NCBI GenBank assembly: GCA_002499705.1
Contig: DAMU01000018.1
Span: forward strand, 1-31,060
Length of the DNA: 31,060 nt
Direction of reading: 5' to 3'
Origin: Euryarchaeota archaeon UBA91
Lineage (GTDB): Archaea > Thermoplasmatota > Poseidoniia > Poseidoniales > Poseidoniaceae
Under the pieces are notes generated by a model. The model was not told the origin of the DNA. It did not search any database and saw nothing but the letters and a program-made list of their open reading frames with translations. Shown piece by piece: positions 23,423 through 31,060 of the stretch. Each line of letters opens with the position of its first letter. The first letter of the stretch is position 1. Both the position numbers and the translations under genes were made by a program.

Positions 23423-24495
23423 TCTTCCTCGGAATTCTTTTTCCAGGAGCCTGATTTTTTCTTTTGATGTCGAGACTTCGGTTCCGCAGATTTCTGTTCG
23501 TCAATTTCACTCTCTTCTTGTTTGCTTTGAGTTACGGGCCAATTTCCATTTTCATCCGGCCGTTCAATGACTACTGCAGTACATCCAAGTGTCAAGATGC
23601 CCAATGCAGATAGCGACCAAGCATATCCAATGGCATCATCCCAACGGTTCTGTGCTTGTCCGCATTCTGAAGTGACAAGTTCAGAGAAGTAACAGAAATC
23701 AAGGGTTTCTTTTGCAGCCATAGCCTCCTCATTCGAAGTGACATTTGATACTGCAAATACGAGTAAGATTACTGCGCCTGCCAGCAAAGAGAACTGCTTT
23801 GCATTCCAGCTTTTTCTAAACGTTAATCTCCACTTTTCATCGCCTGCTGAACTCGCATCAAGCGTACGGGCAGGGCCACCAACCTTCCAAAACCAAAGCA
23901 CCCACATCGTCACTAAAACCAAGAGGAACCCCCATTCATAGACCGCAGTGTGGAAATCCCACATCCCTGAAAGACACGCTGCTTGGTTCGGATTTATGCT
24001 GCAATCACCGACTGCAATAGGGTAAAACATTACCAACCGCATTATGTTGAGGACATAGATGATGCTGCACATGACGATGATGGAACGAATCTTCAAGCGT
24101 TGGGGGACGCCTTCTGTCATAGCCACCAAAGTCGATAAGAAAATCATTTCATGAACGCCTGCACATTCATCAGATACATAGAGTCCAACCGTATCATAAC
24201 TACCAGGGAAATTTGGGTGACTCAGGTCAATGCGTGTCATCCAACCGTTGTGGGTTGAGAGTGTTGAAGCAACGTATTCTCCATCACTGTACAAGAAATT
24301 CGTTAACGCATTCCACAACCAAGCTTCGGTCACTTGTATGGGAGCCAATGTGTCGGAAGGTTGCGTCAAAAACCAGTAAAAGGCTTCCACACAAAGCAGG
24401 GCCAGTGGAATCCTTGCATAACGCAAGCCGAGTTGAGCAACTTCTGACCACTCCAAATCTTCCTTTGAAGACGAGGACTTAGCATTCTTGCTCAT
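23419..24495 (-). CDS. Archaeosortase/exosortase-family membrane protease-transpeptidase
   Basis: A multi-helix membrane protein of the exosortase/archaeosortase superfamily, which cleaves C-terminal sorting signals of surface proteins and attaches the product to a lipid. The catalytic triad is in place (numbering for the 358-residue form, with 48 more for the long form): Cys111 in SDECAGVHE, Arg153 in VLNIMRL, His182 in MWDFHTAVYEWG. The spacing and flanking helices fit the family. After the core come more helices, and the C-terminus is a hydrophilic Glu/Lys/Ser-rich cytoplasmic tail. The frame opens at ATG 24639, which would overlap the divergent tusA gene by 27 bases. ATG 24495 leaves room for a shared divergent promoter and I prefer it. 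Possible substrates are the anchored proteins at 7736, 15552 and 25722. Confidence 0.85.
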   Translation of the reverse strand: MSKNAKSSSSKEDLEWSEVAQLGLRYARIPLALLCVEAFYWFLTQPSDTLAPIQVTEAWLWNALTNFLYSDGEYVASTLSTHNGWMTRIDLSHPNFPGSYDTVGLYVSDECAGVHEMIFLSTLVAMTEGVPQRLKIRSIIVMCSIIYVLNIMRLVMFYPIAVGDCSINPNQAACLSGMWDFHTAVYEWGFLLVLVTMWVLWFWKVGGPARTLDASSAGDEKWRLTFRKSWNAKQFSLLAGAVILLVFAVSNVTSNEEAMAAKETLDFCYFSELVTSECGQAQNRWDDAIGYAWSLSALGILTLGCTAVVIERPDENGNWPVTQSKQEESEIDEQKSAEPKSRHQKKKSGSWKKNSEEE

Positions 24496-24612
24496 GCCTC
24501 TGCGTGGACGACCATCTTCATTTAGTTGCGGTTGAGTTTTTGGGTGGCTTGGCAAAAGCAATCCTGTCTTCAAATTGGGAGGATTTGAAAAGGATGAGGT
24601 TGACAGCGATTC

Positions 24613-24879
24613 ATGGTCGAGGTCGTGTCTCTTGGACATGAGGTCACGGTTTCACCAACCCACAGTCTCGATGTCATCGGCTATTTTTGTCCGATTCCAG
24701 TCGCTGAAGCCAAAAAAGCCCTCTCAAATATGACTGTTGGAGAGGTTCTTGAGGTCTTAGCAGATGACCCTGAAACACTTCACGACATGCCACTTCTCAC
24801 TACTCGTGGCCACCATAACATTCTTTCAATTGAGGAAAATGCTGGTGAACTCAGGTTTCTTATCGAGGTGGTGAAATGA
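24613..24879 (+). CDS. tusA: TusA/SirA-family sulfur-carrier-like protein
   Basis: An 88-residue member of the TusA/SirA/YedF family, small proteins that carry a persulfide on a conserved cysteine for tRNA thiolation, molybdenum-cofactor sulfuration or other sulfur transfer. The signature LDVIGYFCPIPVAEAKKAL (19-37) includes the carrier Cys26 in the CPxP motif, and the following VGEVLEVLADDPETLHDMP matches the family strand-helix. The ATG at 24613 has GAGGTTGA about ten bases upstream; GTG at 24625 is an alternative. Its stop overlaps the ribA start in ATGA (24876-24879), a tight pairing. The sulfur acceptor cannot be inferred from the riboflavin-type neighbour. Confidence 0.88.
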   Translation: MVEVVSLGHEVTVSPTHSLDVIGYFCPIPVAEAKKALSNMTVGEVLEVLADDPETLHDMPLLTTRGHHNILSIEENAGELRFLIEVVK

Positions 24880-25517
24880 AGGTAAACAAAAACGTTATCC
24901 AGTTGGTTGAGAAAGACTCAGTTCCTAGTGAGGCAAGACTACCTACCATACATGGCGATTTCAATATTCGCGTATTTCATGAATCTTCAACTGGCTTTGA
25001 TCATGTTGCACTTACCCTTGGAGATATGTCCGGTCCTGACCCTGTCATGATTCGCGTACATTCCGAATGCTTGACTGGAGATGCATTGGGGAGTCTACGA
25101 TGTGACTGTGGCCCACAACTTGACGCTGCTCTAAAGGCGATTGTCGAGCGTGGCTGGGGCTGCTTACTCTACTTGCGTCAAGAAGGGCGTGGCATTGGTT
25201 TGCATGCGAAAATCCAAGCATATCATTTACAGGATAAAGGTGCAGATACCCTTGATGCGAATTTGATGCTTGGGCTTCCTGGCGATGGTAGAGATTACAG
25301 TATCGCTGCAAGTATGCTATCCGCTCTTGGCATCCCGAGAGTCAGCCTTCTTTCGAATAACCCGAACAAGAAAGAGCAACTTGAAAAGTACGGAATTAAT
25401 GTTGAGGGTTTGATTCCTCTGGTCGTAGGTGTAGGTGATCAAAACAGGTCATACTTGGAAACCAAGGTTGAGCGAATGGGTCACCAAATCGAACAAAGTA
25501 AACTGGATGAAAATTAA
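24876..25517 (+). CDS. ribA: GTP cyclohydrolase II (RibA)
   Basis: Catalyses the first step of riboflavin synthesis, opening GTP to 2,5-diamino-6-ribosylamino-pyrimidinone 5'-phosphate with release of formate and pyrophosphate. The zinc ligands are Cys65, Cys76 and Cys78 (SECLTGDALGSLRCDCG). The RQEGRGIGLH (101-110) active-site loop and the LLSNNPNK (158-165) nucleotide-binding segment follow. The 213-residue length is normal for stand-alone RibA. Many archaea use the unrelated GTP cyclohydrolase III (ArfA) instead, so the bacterial-type enzyme here is of some interest and may trace to an old transfer. It is translationally coupled to tusA. The stop at 25517 lies three bases from the 3' end of the opposite tRNA-His. 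Confidence 0.93.
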   Translation: MKVNKNVIQLVEKDSVPSEARLPTIHGDFNIRVFHESSTGFDHVALTLGDMSGPDPVMIRVHSECLTGDALGSLRCDCGPQLDAALKAIVERGWGCLLYLRQEGRGIGLHAKIQAYHLQDKGADTLDANLMLGLPGDGRDYSIAASMLSALGIPRVSLLSNNPNKKEQLEKYGINVEGLIPLVVGVGDQNRSYLETKVERMGHQIEQSKLDEN

Positions 25518-25520
25518 AGG

Positions 25521-25593
25521 GGCCGTGACCGAGAATCGAACTCGGGCTGGCAGAACCACAATCTGCCGTGCTAACCCCTACACCATCACAGCC
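25521..25593 (-). tRNA. tRNA-His (anticodon GTG)
   Basis: Read on the minus strand, the gene folds into a full cloverleaf. The acceptor stem GCTGTGA/TCACGGC has one G-U pair, the D-arm stem is GTG/CAC, the anticodon stem is GCAGA/TCTGC with loop TTGTGGT, and the T-arm stem is CCGAG/CTCGG with loop TTCGATT. The anticodon GTG is for histidine. The discriminator base is C (25521). A G stands at position -1 in the DNA (25593), the hallmark pairing of tRNA-His, so the extra G may be genome encoded. The 3' CCA is not complete in the DNA. No intron is seen. The gene faces ribA. Confidence 0.95.
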
Positions 25594-25721
25594 ATGAGAG
25601 GTAGTTTGCCGTTATGCGCTTGGTATTTCAACAATCCGCAGGGAGTACCCTGTGTTGAAATTGTGAAGAAATGGAACGAAGAACCCTCTTGTTCAAGTGT
25701 ATTCGCTGGCCTCGTCTCTAC

Positions 25722-28121
25722 ATGCGAAGTGCTCAAACAAGAACTTTGACCTCTTTTTTCCTGCTTATTGTGCTGCTTCTTGCACCTTACAGCGTGGTTT
25801 CTGCTCGTTCTGTTCACCAAACCATGAATGTAGACATCTTCCCCGAAGGCGATTTTTCTCAGCCCTCGAACTGGACCGTGGGTTCGCTCACCTCTTTTTC
25901 TGAAGTTCCAGCAACCTACACCGATGTCATGGTTGCCGACCAACGCCTCACCATGGTTCATCATCGGCCAATGAATCAGGATACGATGACGTTCTGGGCG
26001 CAAAGTACGCCGACAGAATCCAATAACTCCCTAGGCACTCCGGATGGAGCGACCTCTTCGTCAACGGGTCCAGAGATACAATTATCCTCCTTCAACGCAA
26101 TTGGCTCTACAGAATACGATATTCTTTCAGTCAATGTTGTTGTTGCATTTTCAGTCCCTGACCCCTTGTATCAGGATTCGGTTCGATTTTCAATTAACTA
26201 CGACAACGGGCAGTTTTACGAGCCATTGACTACTTTTTCAAACACTCAAGGCTCGCTTGACTACCTCTCCACCATGTGGTCATACAACATTTCGGAATTG
26301 ACGACTTGGGATTGGAGCATGATACAGGATGCAGTCATGACTCTTGATTACGTATCGATTGGTTCGACCGATGATTCTCAATTAAACGTCGATGCAGTGG
26401 GTATGCAAGTGGTGATGAAGACTCCGTGGTATGGCGGTGAATACGGTTCTGCTCAAGCCCAATTTTCTGGGCATGAAATGCCTGTGTTTGGTCTTGATTT
26501 GACTCTTGGAACATCTGAAAACATGGCGTTATCATCATGTGGCCTTCAATCCAGTAGTGCAGGAACATCTGGCGCATGGACCAGTGAAATTCTTGAAACC
26601 CCACCAGGTCAGCGTATCGGCAGAGCACATTTCACTCTTCAAAACGAGTCGCTTGACGATGTCGTTCTTGAGTATTCCTTTTCTGATGACGGGGTTTCCT
26701 TTTCAGAATTTGCTGTAATGAATGAGCACATGCTCCTCCCAGACCATGCCTTCACCCAACTGCGCCTCTCGACAATCGATGCATGTATCTCGTCTGTGAC
26801 TGTTGATATTAACGACCCCACTCTTACTTTGCAAGGTCGTATTTTTGGTGATGTTGATGGTCTTGATTCAGTATACTCTCGTTGGCTTTTATTTGTCAAC
26901 GATGAACTTGTTACCAACCAACCTGTAGCATTGTCACCTTCTCTCTCCCTCTCTTTCCCAATTGGTAAGCACATGATGAAAGATGACACATCAATCAAGG
27001 TTGAACTCAAATCCTGGTTTACCTGGGATTCACTTGGAAACGCAAGTACGACCGCTTTTGAGGTCACATCGATGTCTATTACCGGTGGCTATGATATTGA
27101 ATGGGATGAAGACCCTGTCTGTATTCCCGTTGGTGAACAATCGTTGACCGAAGATGGTGGTGGTCGAATCTTGCCGTTCTTGTATCGCTGTACTGATGAT
27201 AGAACTGCATACGAAGACCTGCAAGTATCCTTTTCTAATTCCAATCCAGACCTTGTCGTCGTCGACCTCACAGAAGGTGATATTCGTCTATCGCTTCAAC
27301 CGGAATCCTCCGGTCAGGCAACCGTTCAGACAACTGTGACCGATGTATCTGGAAATACCTGGGTTGAGCAATTCCTCGTAAATGTTCAAACGGTAGACGA
27401 TACTCCCATTCTTCAAGAGTTTCAATCGCTGGTGCCTGTTGAATTATCAGTCCCAACCGTGCTTTCCTTCGATTATTCTGATGTTGATTCATCTGGATTA
27501 ACGGCGTCCACGAATCGCTCTTGGGCACTTGTCGATGTGATGAACAAGACCATTACAGTCAATGCGCCAAATCCTGGTTTCACCTCGGTTTTAGTTTCAC
27601 TCTGCGATCAAACCTCCTGTGCTGAGCGTATTCTCGACCTTGAAGTTCTCGCTTTACCAGATTTATACGTTGAAGAGATCGATATTGGAGATGAAGTGAT
27701 TCGAGCCGGAGATATCGTCTCGGTTCGTGTACTGATACGAAACATTGGGCAAGCAGAGGCAACCCTCATCTCCGTACGTTGTGAATCAAATTCTGAATTA
27801 ATTGATTTTGAAACACTTCCAATGCTTCAACCGGGAACGGTCGCTTATGTGACCTGCGACTGGCAAGTGCCCGAAGACAAAGAACAAGTCCAGTTCCGAG
27901 CCATTATCGATCGTGGATTAGAGATTCCAGAGGGTCAAGAAGACAACAACGAGGGTATCCTCGCCGTAGCAATTGAGCCTGCTCCTTCAACGAGTGATGA
28001 TGTTTCAAGTTCAGACCAGCTCTCCGATGGAATGTTTTGGGGGCTTACTGTTTTGGCTTTGGCAATAATTATCGGTGCATTTGTCTTTTTGATGCCTGCA
28101 AAGATCAAAAAATTAGAGTGA
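25722..28121 (+). CDS. Large secreted surface protein with CARDB domain and C-terminal anchor
   Basis: An exported protein of 799 residues from ATG 25722; the frame opens at 25671, but the later start gives a normal signal peptide (MRSAQTRTLTSFFLLIVLLL, cleavage after about residue 28). The long beta-rich ectodomain has no enzyme motif I can see. Cysteine pairs and frequent N-x-S/T sequons suit an external location. Near the C-terminus (about 647-750) a CARDB-like domain is clear from DLYVEEIDIGDEVIRAGDIVSVRVLIRNIG and the closing EGQEDNNEG. One membrane helix (about 771-791) and a short basic tail (KIKKLE) end the protein, which could be either a plain anchor or a sortase-type signal. The role is probably structural or adhesive. 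Confidence 0.82.
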   Translation: MRSAQTRTLTSFFLLIVLLLAPYSVVSARSVHQTMNVDIFPEGDFSQPSNWTVGSLTSFSEVPATYTDVMVADQRLTMVHHRPMNQDTMTFWAQSTPTESNNSLGTPDGATSSSTGPEIQLSSFNAIGSTEYDILSVNVVVAFSVPDPLYQDSVRFSINYDNGQFYEPLTTFSNTQGSLDYLSTMWSYNISELTTWDWSMIQDAVMTLDYVSIGSTDDSQLNVDAVGMQVVMKTPWYGGEYGSAQAQFSGHEMPVFGLDLTLGTSENMALSSCGLQSSSAGTSGAWTSEILETPPGQRIGRAHFTLQNESLDDVVLEYSFSDDGVSFSEFAVMNEHMLLPDHAFTQLRLSTIDACISSVTVDINDPTLTLQGRIFGDVDGLDSVYSRWLLFVNDELVTNQPVALSPSLSLSFPIGKHMMKDDTSIKVELKSWFTWDSLGNASTTAFEVTSMSITGGYDIEWDEDPVCIPVGEQSLTEDGGGRILPFLYRCTDDRTAYEDLQVSFSNSNPDLVVVDLTEGDIRLSLQPESSGQATVQTTVTDVSGNTWVEQFLVNVQTVDDTPILQEFQSLVPVELSVPTVLSFDYSDVDSSGLTASTNRSWALVDVMNKTITVNAPNPGFTSVLVSLCDQTSCAERILDLEVLALPDLYVEEIDIGDEVIRAGDIVSVRVLIRNIGQAEATLISVRCESNSELIDFETLPMLQPGTVAYVTCDWQVPEDKEQVQFRAIIDRGLEIPEGQEDNNEGILAVAIEPAPSTSDDVSSSDQLSDGMFWGLTVLALAIIIGAFVFLMPAKIKKLE

Positions 28122-28130
28122 TTCTTTTTT
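28122..28130 (+). terminator. T-run directly after the CARDB surface gene
   Basis: TTCTTTTTT follows the TGA at 28119-28121 immediately. U-runs of this kind are the usual archaeal intrinsic termination signal. No hairpin precedes it. Confidence 0.45.
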
Positions 28131-28160
28131 CCTCGCAGCGGGTTGGAAAAACAATCTCTC

Positions 28161-28289
28161 ATGACGGATAACGCGAAAAACACCCTCAAACTTGATAGGG
28201 AGACCGTCTCACAAAAACTTGCTTTGAGGCCGTGGGGGCCGTTCAACACTGTTGACAAAGTGGATGTGGGAATCATATGTCAGTATTGA
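28161..28289 (+). CDS. Doubtful small ORF (42 aa)
   Basis: An ATG-initiated frame read by eye in the 233-base gap between the CARDB gene and truB. The 42-residue product runs MTDNAKNTLKLDRETVSQKL, then RPWGPFNTVDKVDVGIICQY. It is protein-like in composition, but there is no Shine-Dalgarno and no family I recognise. A second 21-residue frame (28277-28342, IRIETEEYIYEEYVEA at its end) overlaps its 3' end in another frame. Together they could be the remains of one small gene broken by a frameshift, or plain non-coding sequence. Low confidence. Confidence 0.25.
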   Translation: MTDNAKNTLKLDRETVSQKLALRPWGPFNTVDKVDVGIICQY

Positions 28290-28354
28290 AAATACGAATA
28301 GAAACGGAAGAATACATTTACGAAGAATACGTTGAAGCTTGAGAATCAATTGAT

Positions 28355-29323
28355 TCACTCTGGAGACTTCCAGCGACGAGGGTATAATCCTTCATCGAGC
28401 AAGACCATACTCGGTCGTGCAACTTCACCTTCACTTAATGTGGCGATTTCATTACTCTCCAGCGTCAGCGTTACAATTCCTACGGCTTCCCCTTTGAGAG
28501 TCTCAATCACCATTTGTTTACCTGCTTTCACATCAGACTGGATGTTGACTATTCCCGGGCGCAGCAAAGGCGCACCATGGGCAAGAGCAGCAGCAGCACT
28601 GTCCTTGACTGTAGCAGATGGTAAATCGAGCAATAATTTTTCAACAGGATGAATCACTCGAAGAAGTGCTTCTGGTTGGTCGCATTCTTTCCACAACCAG
28701 ATTGCATCAGCTAATTCTTGCATGGTGATACAATCTTCGAGTTTGAACACTCCAGTGGTTTCTCTTCGTAATTCTTTCAATTGCACTTTCATGTCCAAAA
28801 GCAGTCCCATGTCTCGAGCAATCGTTCGAATATACGTCCCTGCCTCGCAATGAACTCGGGCAATCATGTCATTTCCCTTGATTTCGATATTGTCAAATGT
28901 GTAAATTTTACGTGTTCGAACTTGAACCTTTACCGCAGATACTTCCGGAGGGACATTGTAGACTCTGCCGGTGAGTTGCTTCATCACTTCTGATAATTGC
29001 TTTTCATCAGGTGCGGTGGCGAACCGAAATACGCAGATGTAGGTCTTTTTGTGAGTTAATATTTTCTTGGTCAACTTCATTGCCTTTCCAGCCATCAATG
29101 GAAGCACACCCGTTGCAAACGGATCAAGAGTTCCTCCATGGCCCAAGCGTTCAAGTCCGAACATGTCACGAGCCCATGAGGCAAGCTGATGAGAAGTAGG
29201 TCCTGCAGGTTTGTCAAGGAGAATAAATCCCGATGCAAGTCGTTCCATAACATCACGGGAATCAGGCTTACCACCAATGGAGGGATTCGTTGAAGCATCG
29301 GCATCAAGAACATGTTGTGTCAT
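28355..29323 (-). CDS. truB: Cbf5/TruB-family RNA pseudouridine synthase
   Basis: The archaeal dyskerin homologue Cbf5/TruB, catalytic subunit of H/ACA ribonucleoprotein particles that convert uridine to pseudouridine in rRNA; it can also act on tRNA U55. The catalytic motif GHGGTLDPFATGVL carries the nucleophilic Asp67. FILLDKPAGPTSH (33-45) and GTYIRTIARD are the other family blocks. The C-terminal region (about 235-320) is a PUA RNA-binding domain ending in MVLLDEGLYPRRWK, the usual Cbf5 closure. The length of 322 residues fits archaeal Cbf5. The start codon overlaps the cmk stop (ATGA at 29320-29323). The DUF106-cmk-truB order is the conserved archaeal arrangement, here without rpl34e and rpl14e. 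Confidence 0.92.
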   Translation of the reverse strand: MTQHVLDADASTNPSIGGKPDSRDVMERLASGFILLDKPAGPTSHQLASWARDMFGLERLGHGGTLDPFATGVLPLMAGKAMKLTKKILTHKKTYICVFRFATAPDEKQLSEVMKQLTGRVYNVPPEVSAVKVQVRTRKIYTFDNIEIKGNDMIARVHCEAGTYIRTIARDMGLLLDMKVQLKELRRETTGVFKLEDCITMQELADAIWLWKECDQPEALLRVIHPVEKLLLDLPSATVKDSAAAALAHGAPLLRPGIVNIQSDVKAGKQMVIETLKGEAVGIVTLTLESNEIATLSEGEVARPSMVLLDEGLYPRRWKSPE

Positions 29324-29856
29324 TTCGATTCCTCCAAAATTGAGATAGCAGCAGCGAGCACTTCTTCGCTGCCAAGGTTTGTTGCGTCAAGTAATGAGGT
29401 ATAGGGTTCTCGCTGTTCAGGGAGCAGTTGGTAGAGTTCCATAAAACGTTCAGCATCAACCGCTGAGCGTTTTTTATTCTCTTGTAAGGACTTTTCTATA
29501 GATATTCCTTCTCTACCGGAAACTCGCCTTGCACGTTCGTTCTCATCAACTTCCAGCCAGAGCCGGACGCACGGAATCTTCAGTCGGTATGCCCACCATC
29601 CGGCGAGTCGTGACTCAACGATATCTGCAGAGTCTTCAAGCATTTTTTCTTGGAGTAATTTGTCGAGATTGCGATCAACCTCTAAGTCTTGTTTGCATAA
29701 CTCTCCAAACTCTTGGAGACTCATACCCCTGCGAGCAGCTTCGTTACGAAATACATCTCCGCCGTTAAGGGCAGTCCACCCAAAGCGTTCAATGAGTCCC
29801 TGAACAAGAGTGCTTGTACCGCTTCCAGGATGTCCTGAAACGGTAATACGGGTCAT
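29320..29856 (-). CDS. cmk: Cytidylate kinase, archaeal type
   Basis: Phosphorylates CMP and dCMP with ATP, part of nucleotide salvage and CTP supply. The P-loop SGHPGSGTSTL lies at the very N-terminus, as in archaeal type-2 CMP kinases. It is followed by the GGDVFRNEAARRGMSLQEFGELC block that marks this family, an ESRLAGWW substrate segment and an Arg-rich lid (ENERARRVSGREG). The chosen ATG 29856 gives 178 residues and lies two bases after the stop of the DUF106 gene, with GGGTG just upstream. A GTG at 29868 would add four residues. It is coupled at its 3' end to truB by ATGA overlap. Confidence 0.92.
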   Translation of the reverse strand: MTRITVSGHPGSGTSTLVQGLIERFGWTALNGGDVFRNEAARRGMSLQEFGELCKQDLEVDRNLDKLLQEKMLEDSADIVESRLAGWWAYRLKIPCVRLWLEVDENERARRVSGREGISIEKSLQENKKRSAVDAERFMELYQLLPEQREPYTSLLDATNLGSEEVLAAAISILEESK

Positions 29857-29858
29857 TT

Positions 29859-30776
29859 CTACACCCACTCATGGCGACATACATCGCAACGTCGACTACG
29901 TGCGCCGAGTCTGGTGATCATGGTAAGTCCACATTTCGGACATTCGTTTGAATTGGAATCACTCTTGAACGATTGTTCAGGTGAATCCTCTTTTGAAGAA
30001 GATTTTGACTTTTTGCGGTTACTTTGTGAATGGCGTTGACTGCGCTGCTTTCTGCGTTGAGCGGCGCTGTCCTTCGGTCCTGTTGAAGATACAACAAGGT
30101 GGAGTAATGGTTCTTTGAGCGTGTCTCCTGCAGTTACAAGAGGGTGGTTTCGGTATCGGAATAATTTGATGTGTCGGTCGATTACTCTTCCAAGTGGGGC
30201 ACTCATGCAAATGTATGCACAAATCCACGCAGGGAAAAACAAGAATTTGTCTTCAAGTAAATTCCATTCCGATGCCCATGGAAGGGATACATAGTCTACA
30301 CGGAAATTCTCTACTGCCATTGTGAGCCATGCAAAGATAGCGATAATGAAAATCATTGTAAACATCATTGGCTTCATTGCCCCCATTTGCACTTTCAATT
30401 GCTCGGGCATCATTTGTTGTTGAAGGGTTGTAGCTTTCTCTTGCAGAATCGTATCACGCGACATTCGAGCATCGTTCAACATCTTGCGAACTTGTCCTTG
30501 TCGATGACCAATATGTGCTTGAGCCATTGGGTCGGTGAAGAAATTTCTGAGAACTGTATTCATGGTCATCGAAAAACTTCCTAAGATGAGTACTGTGAAG
30601 ACAAAGTATGCTTCTTCAGGGAGAAGTGGAGACAGAATTGGGTCCGCAGTATCGCCCAATGAATTGCGGATACTTGGGTTCATAATGAGCAATGTCATCA
30701 AGACCATAATTCCAAGCATCATCAGCATTGATCCACCTGGCGGCTGAGGTGGCGGGGGTGAATTCCCGTTGGACAT
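29859..30776 (-). CDS. DUF106/EMC3-like membrane insertase with C-terminal zinc ribbon
   Basis: A member of the DUF106 family, archaeal relatives of EMC3/TMCO1 and Get1 in the Oxa1 superfamily, thought to help insert membrane proteins beside SecY. Positions below are for the 314-residue form from 30803; the preferred ATG at 30776 removes nine residues. The core shows helices at about 26-41, 66-84, 144-163 and 186-205, with a charged coiled-coil segment at about 90-140 between helices two and three, as in the family. After a Lys/Ser/Arg-rich linker (about 245-285) a zinc ribbon follows, with Cys288, Cys291, Cys306 and Cys309 (CPKCG and CDVCRHEW). That addition would face the cytoplasm and may touch ribosome or RNA. 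It is the first gene of the DUF106-cmk-truB run. Secure family, unusual tail. Confidence 0.87.
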   Translation of the reverse strand: MSNGNSPPPPQPPGGSMLMMLGIMVLMTLLIMNPSIRNSLGDTADPILSPLLPEEAYFVFTVLILGSFSMTMNTVLRNFFTDPMAQAHIGHRQGQVRKMLNDARMSRDTILQEKATTLQQQMMPEQLKVQMGAMKPMMFTMIFIIAIFAWLTMAVENFRVDYVSLPWASEWNLLEDKFLFFPAWICAYICMSAPLGRVIDRHIKLFRYRNHPLVTAGDTLKEPLLHLVVSSTGPKDSAAQRRKQRSQRHSQSNRKKSKSSSKEDSPEQSFKSDSNSNECPKCGLTMITRLGARSRRCDVCRHEWV

Positions 30777-30868
30777 GGACAGAGGGCGGCGCATAGAGGG
30801 CATGAAGGTTCGCTTGCATTTTTCAGCAATACACCCACTTCATACATTCTCGCCGAGAGTTTGAAACG

Positions 30869-31060
30869 ATGCGGCATCATCGGAATGTCATGCGCCGCAG
30901 AGAACCATTAGATTTAGACCGAACATGGCGCCATTCCGTCCCTGTACCTATGCCGAATCGCCCCGTGTGTGTTACTCTTGATGAGGCAACTGAACAGTTG
31001 GGGCGTTTGGATGGCAATCCCCGAATTTTTCTTTGGACTGATGCGGAGCGCCGATGTCCG
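30869..31060 (+). CDS. Unidentified gene, 5' part only (runs off the window)
   Basis: A frame that stays open from ATG 30869 through the last base (64 codons), divergent from the DUF106 gene across about 90 bases. The visible N-terminus is strongly basic (RHHRNVMRRREP), continues through a proline-rich VPVPMPNRPVC and then LDEATEQLGRLDGNPRIFLWTDAE. ATG 30890 is an alternative start. I do not recognise a family from this fragment. It is soluble so far, without signal peptide. Coding status is supported only by the open frame and protein-like composition. Confidence 0.5.
   Translation, partial: MRHHRNVMRRREPLDLDRTWRHSVPVPMPNRPVCVTLDEATEQLGRLDGNPRIFLWTDAERRCP

Noticed and set aside
1..31060. 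CRISPR arrays, insertion sequences, prophage or toxin-antitoxin genes
   Set aside because: I saw no regularly spaced repeats, transposase, integrase, phage structural gene or recognisable toxin-antitoxin pair on either strand.

Overview
The window reads as a chromosomal segment of an uncultured euryarchaeon, most probably a marine Group II archaeon (Poseidoniales, Thermoplasmatota). Archaeal-type information genes support this: Rpo11/RpoL, aEF-1beta with a small translation Zn-ribbon protein beside it, TruD, a Cbf5-like TruB, a type-2 CMP kinase and a DUF106 insertase. It also has an archaeosortase-like protein, GGTG/GAGGTGA Shine-Dalgarno sequences, and very large secreted proteins anchored by a C-terminal helix. 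A few genes look bacterial in type (GTP cyclohydrolase II, TusA, a DEAD-box helicase with a DbpA-like tail). No 16S rRNA or other phylogenetic marker that I could place finely is present, so the lineage is an inference from gene content.

Layout. 1-4.4 kb (minus): an RND/MMPL exporter with a calcium-loop-like insertion, preceded by a membrane GT2 glycosyltransferase and a small unknown protein, with two tandem hairpins between the last two. 4.5-8.7 kb: a sugar-nucleotide epimerase runs without gaps into an envelope redox cluster (CPYC thioredoxin-fold protein, VKOR, a His-rich anchored protein). Facing it are a membrane-anchored CPTC thioredoxin-fold protein and a small unknown protein. 8.8-10.5 kb (plus): RNA/translation genes (FtsJ-type methyltransferase, OB-fold-like protein, 57-residue Zn-ribbon protein, aEF-1beta). 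10.5-12.2 kb (minus): TruD and RpoL. 12.3-15.5 kb: a second RND/MMPL exporter meets a DUF2240-like gene stop to stop. 15.6-20.1 kb (minus): a 1522-residue Kelch-repeat surface protein. 20.2-23.4 kb (plus): a HEAT-repeat protein, a 70-residue unknown and a DEAD-box RNA helicase whose leader carries two mutually exclusive hairpins. 23.4-25.6 kb: an archaeosortase-like gene (minus) divergent from a TusA-ribA pair (plus), then tRNA-His(GTG) on the minus strand. 25.7-28.1 kb: a second large anchored surface protein with a CARDB domain. 28.3-30.8 kb (minus): DUF106, cmk and truB/cbf5, part of the well-known archaeal secY-adk-DUF106-cmk-truB neighbourhood. 30.9 kb to the end: the start of an unidentified plus-strand gene.

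Two themes connect the genes. One is construction of the cell envelope: glycan transfer, disulfide formation, RND export, large Kelch/CARDB surface proteins and a sortase-like processing enzyme. The other is RNA modification and translation: TruD, Cbf5, FtsJ, aEF-1beta, Zn-ribbon, DEAD-box helicase, tRNA-His and Rpo11. I see no insertion sequence, prophage, CRISPR array or toxin-antitoxin pair. Every intergenic stretch is shorter than 300 bases. The longest, 28122-28354, holds only a T-run and two doubtful micro-ORFs.
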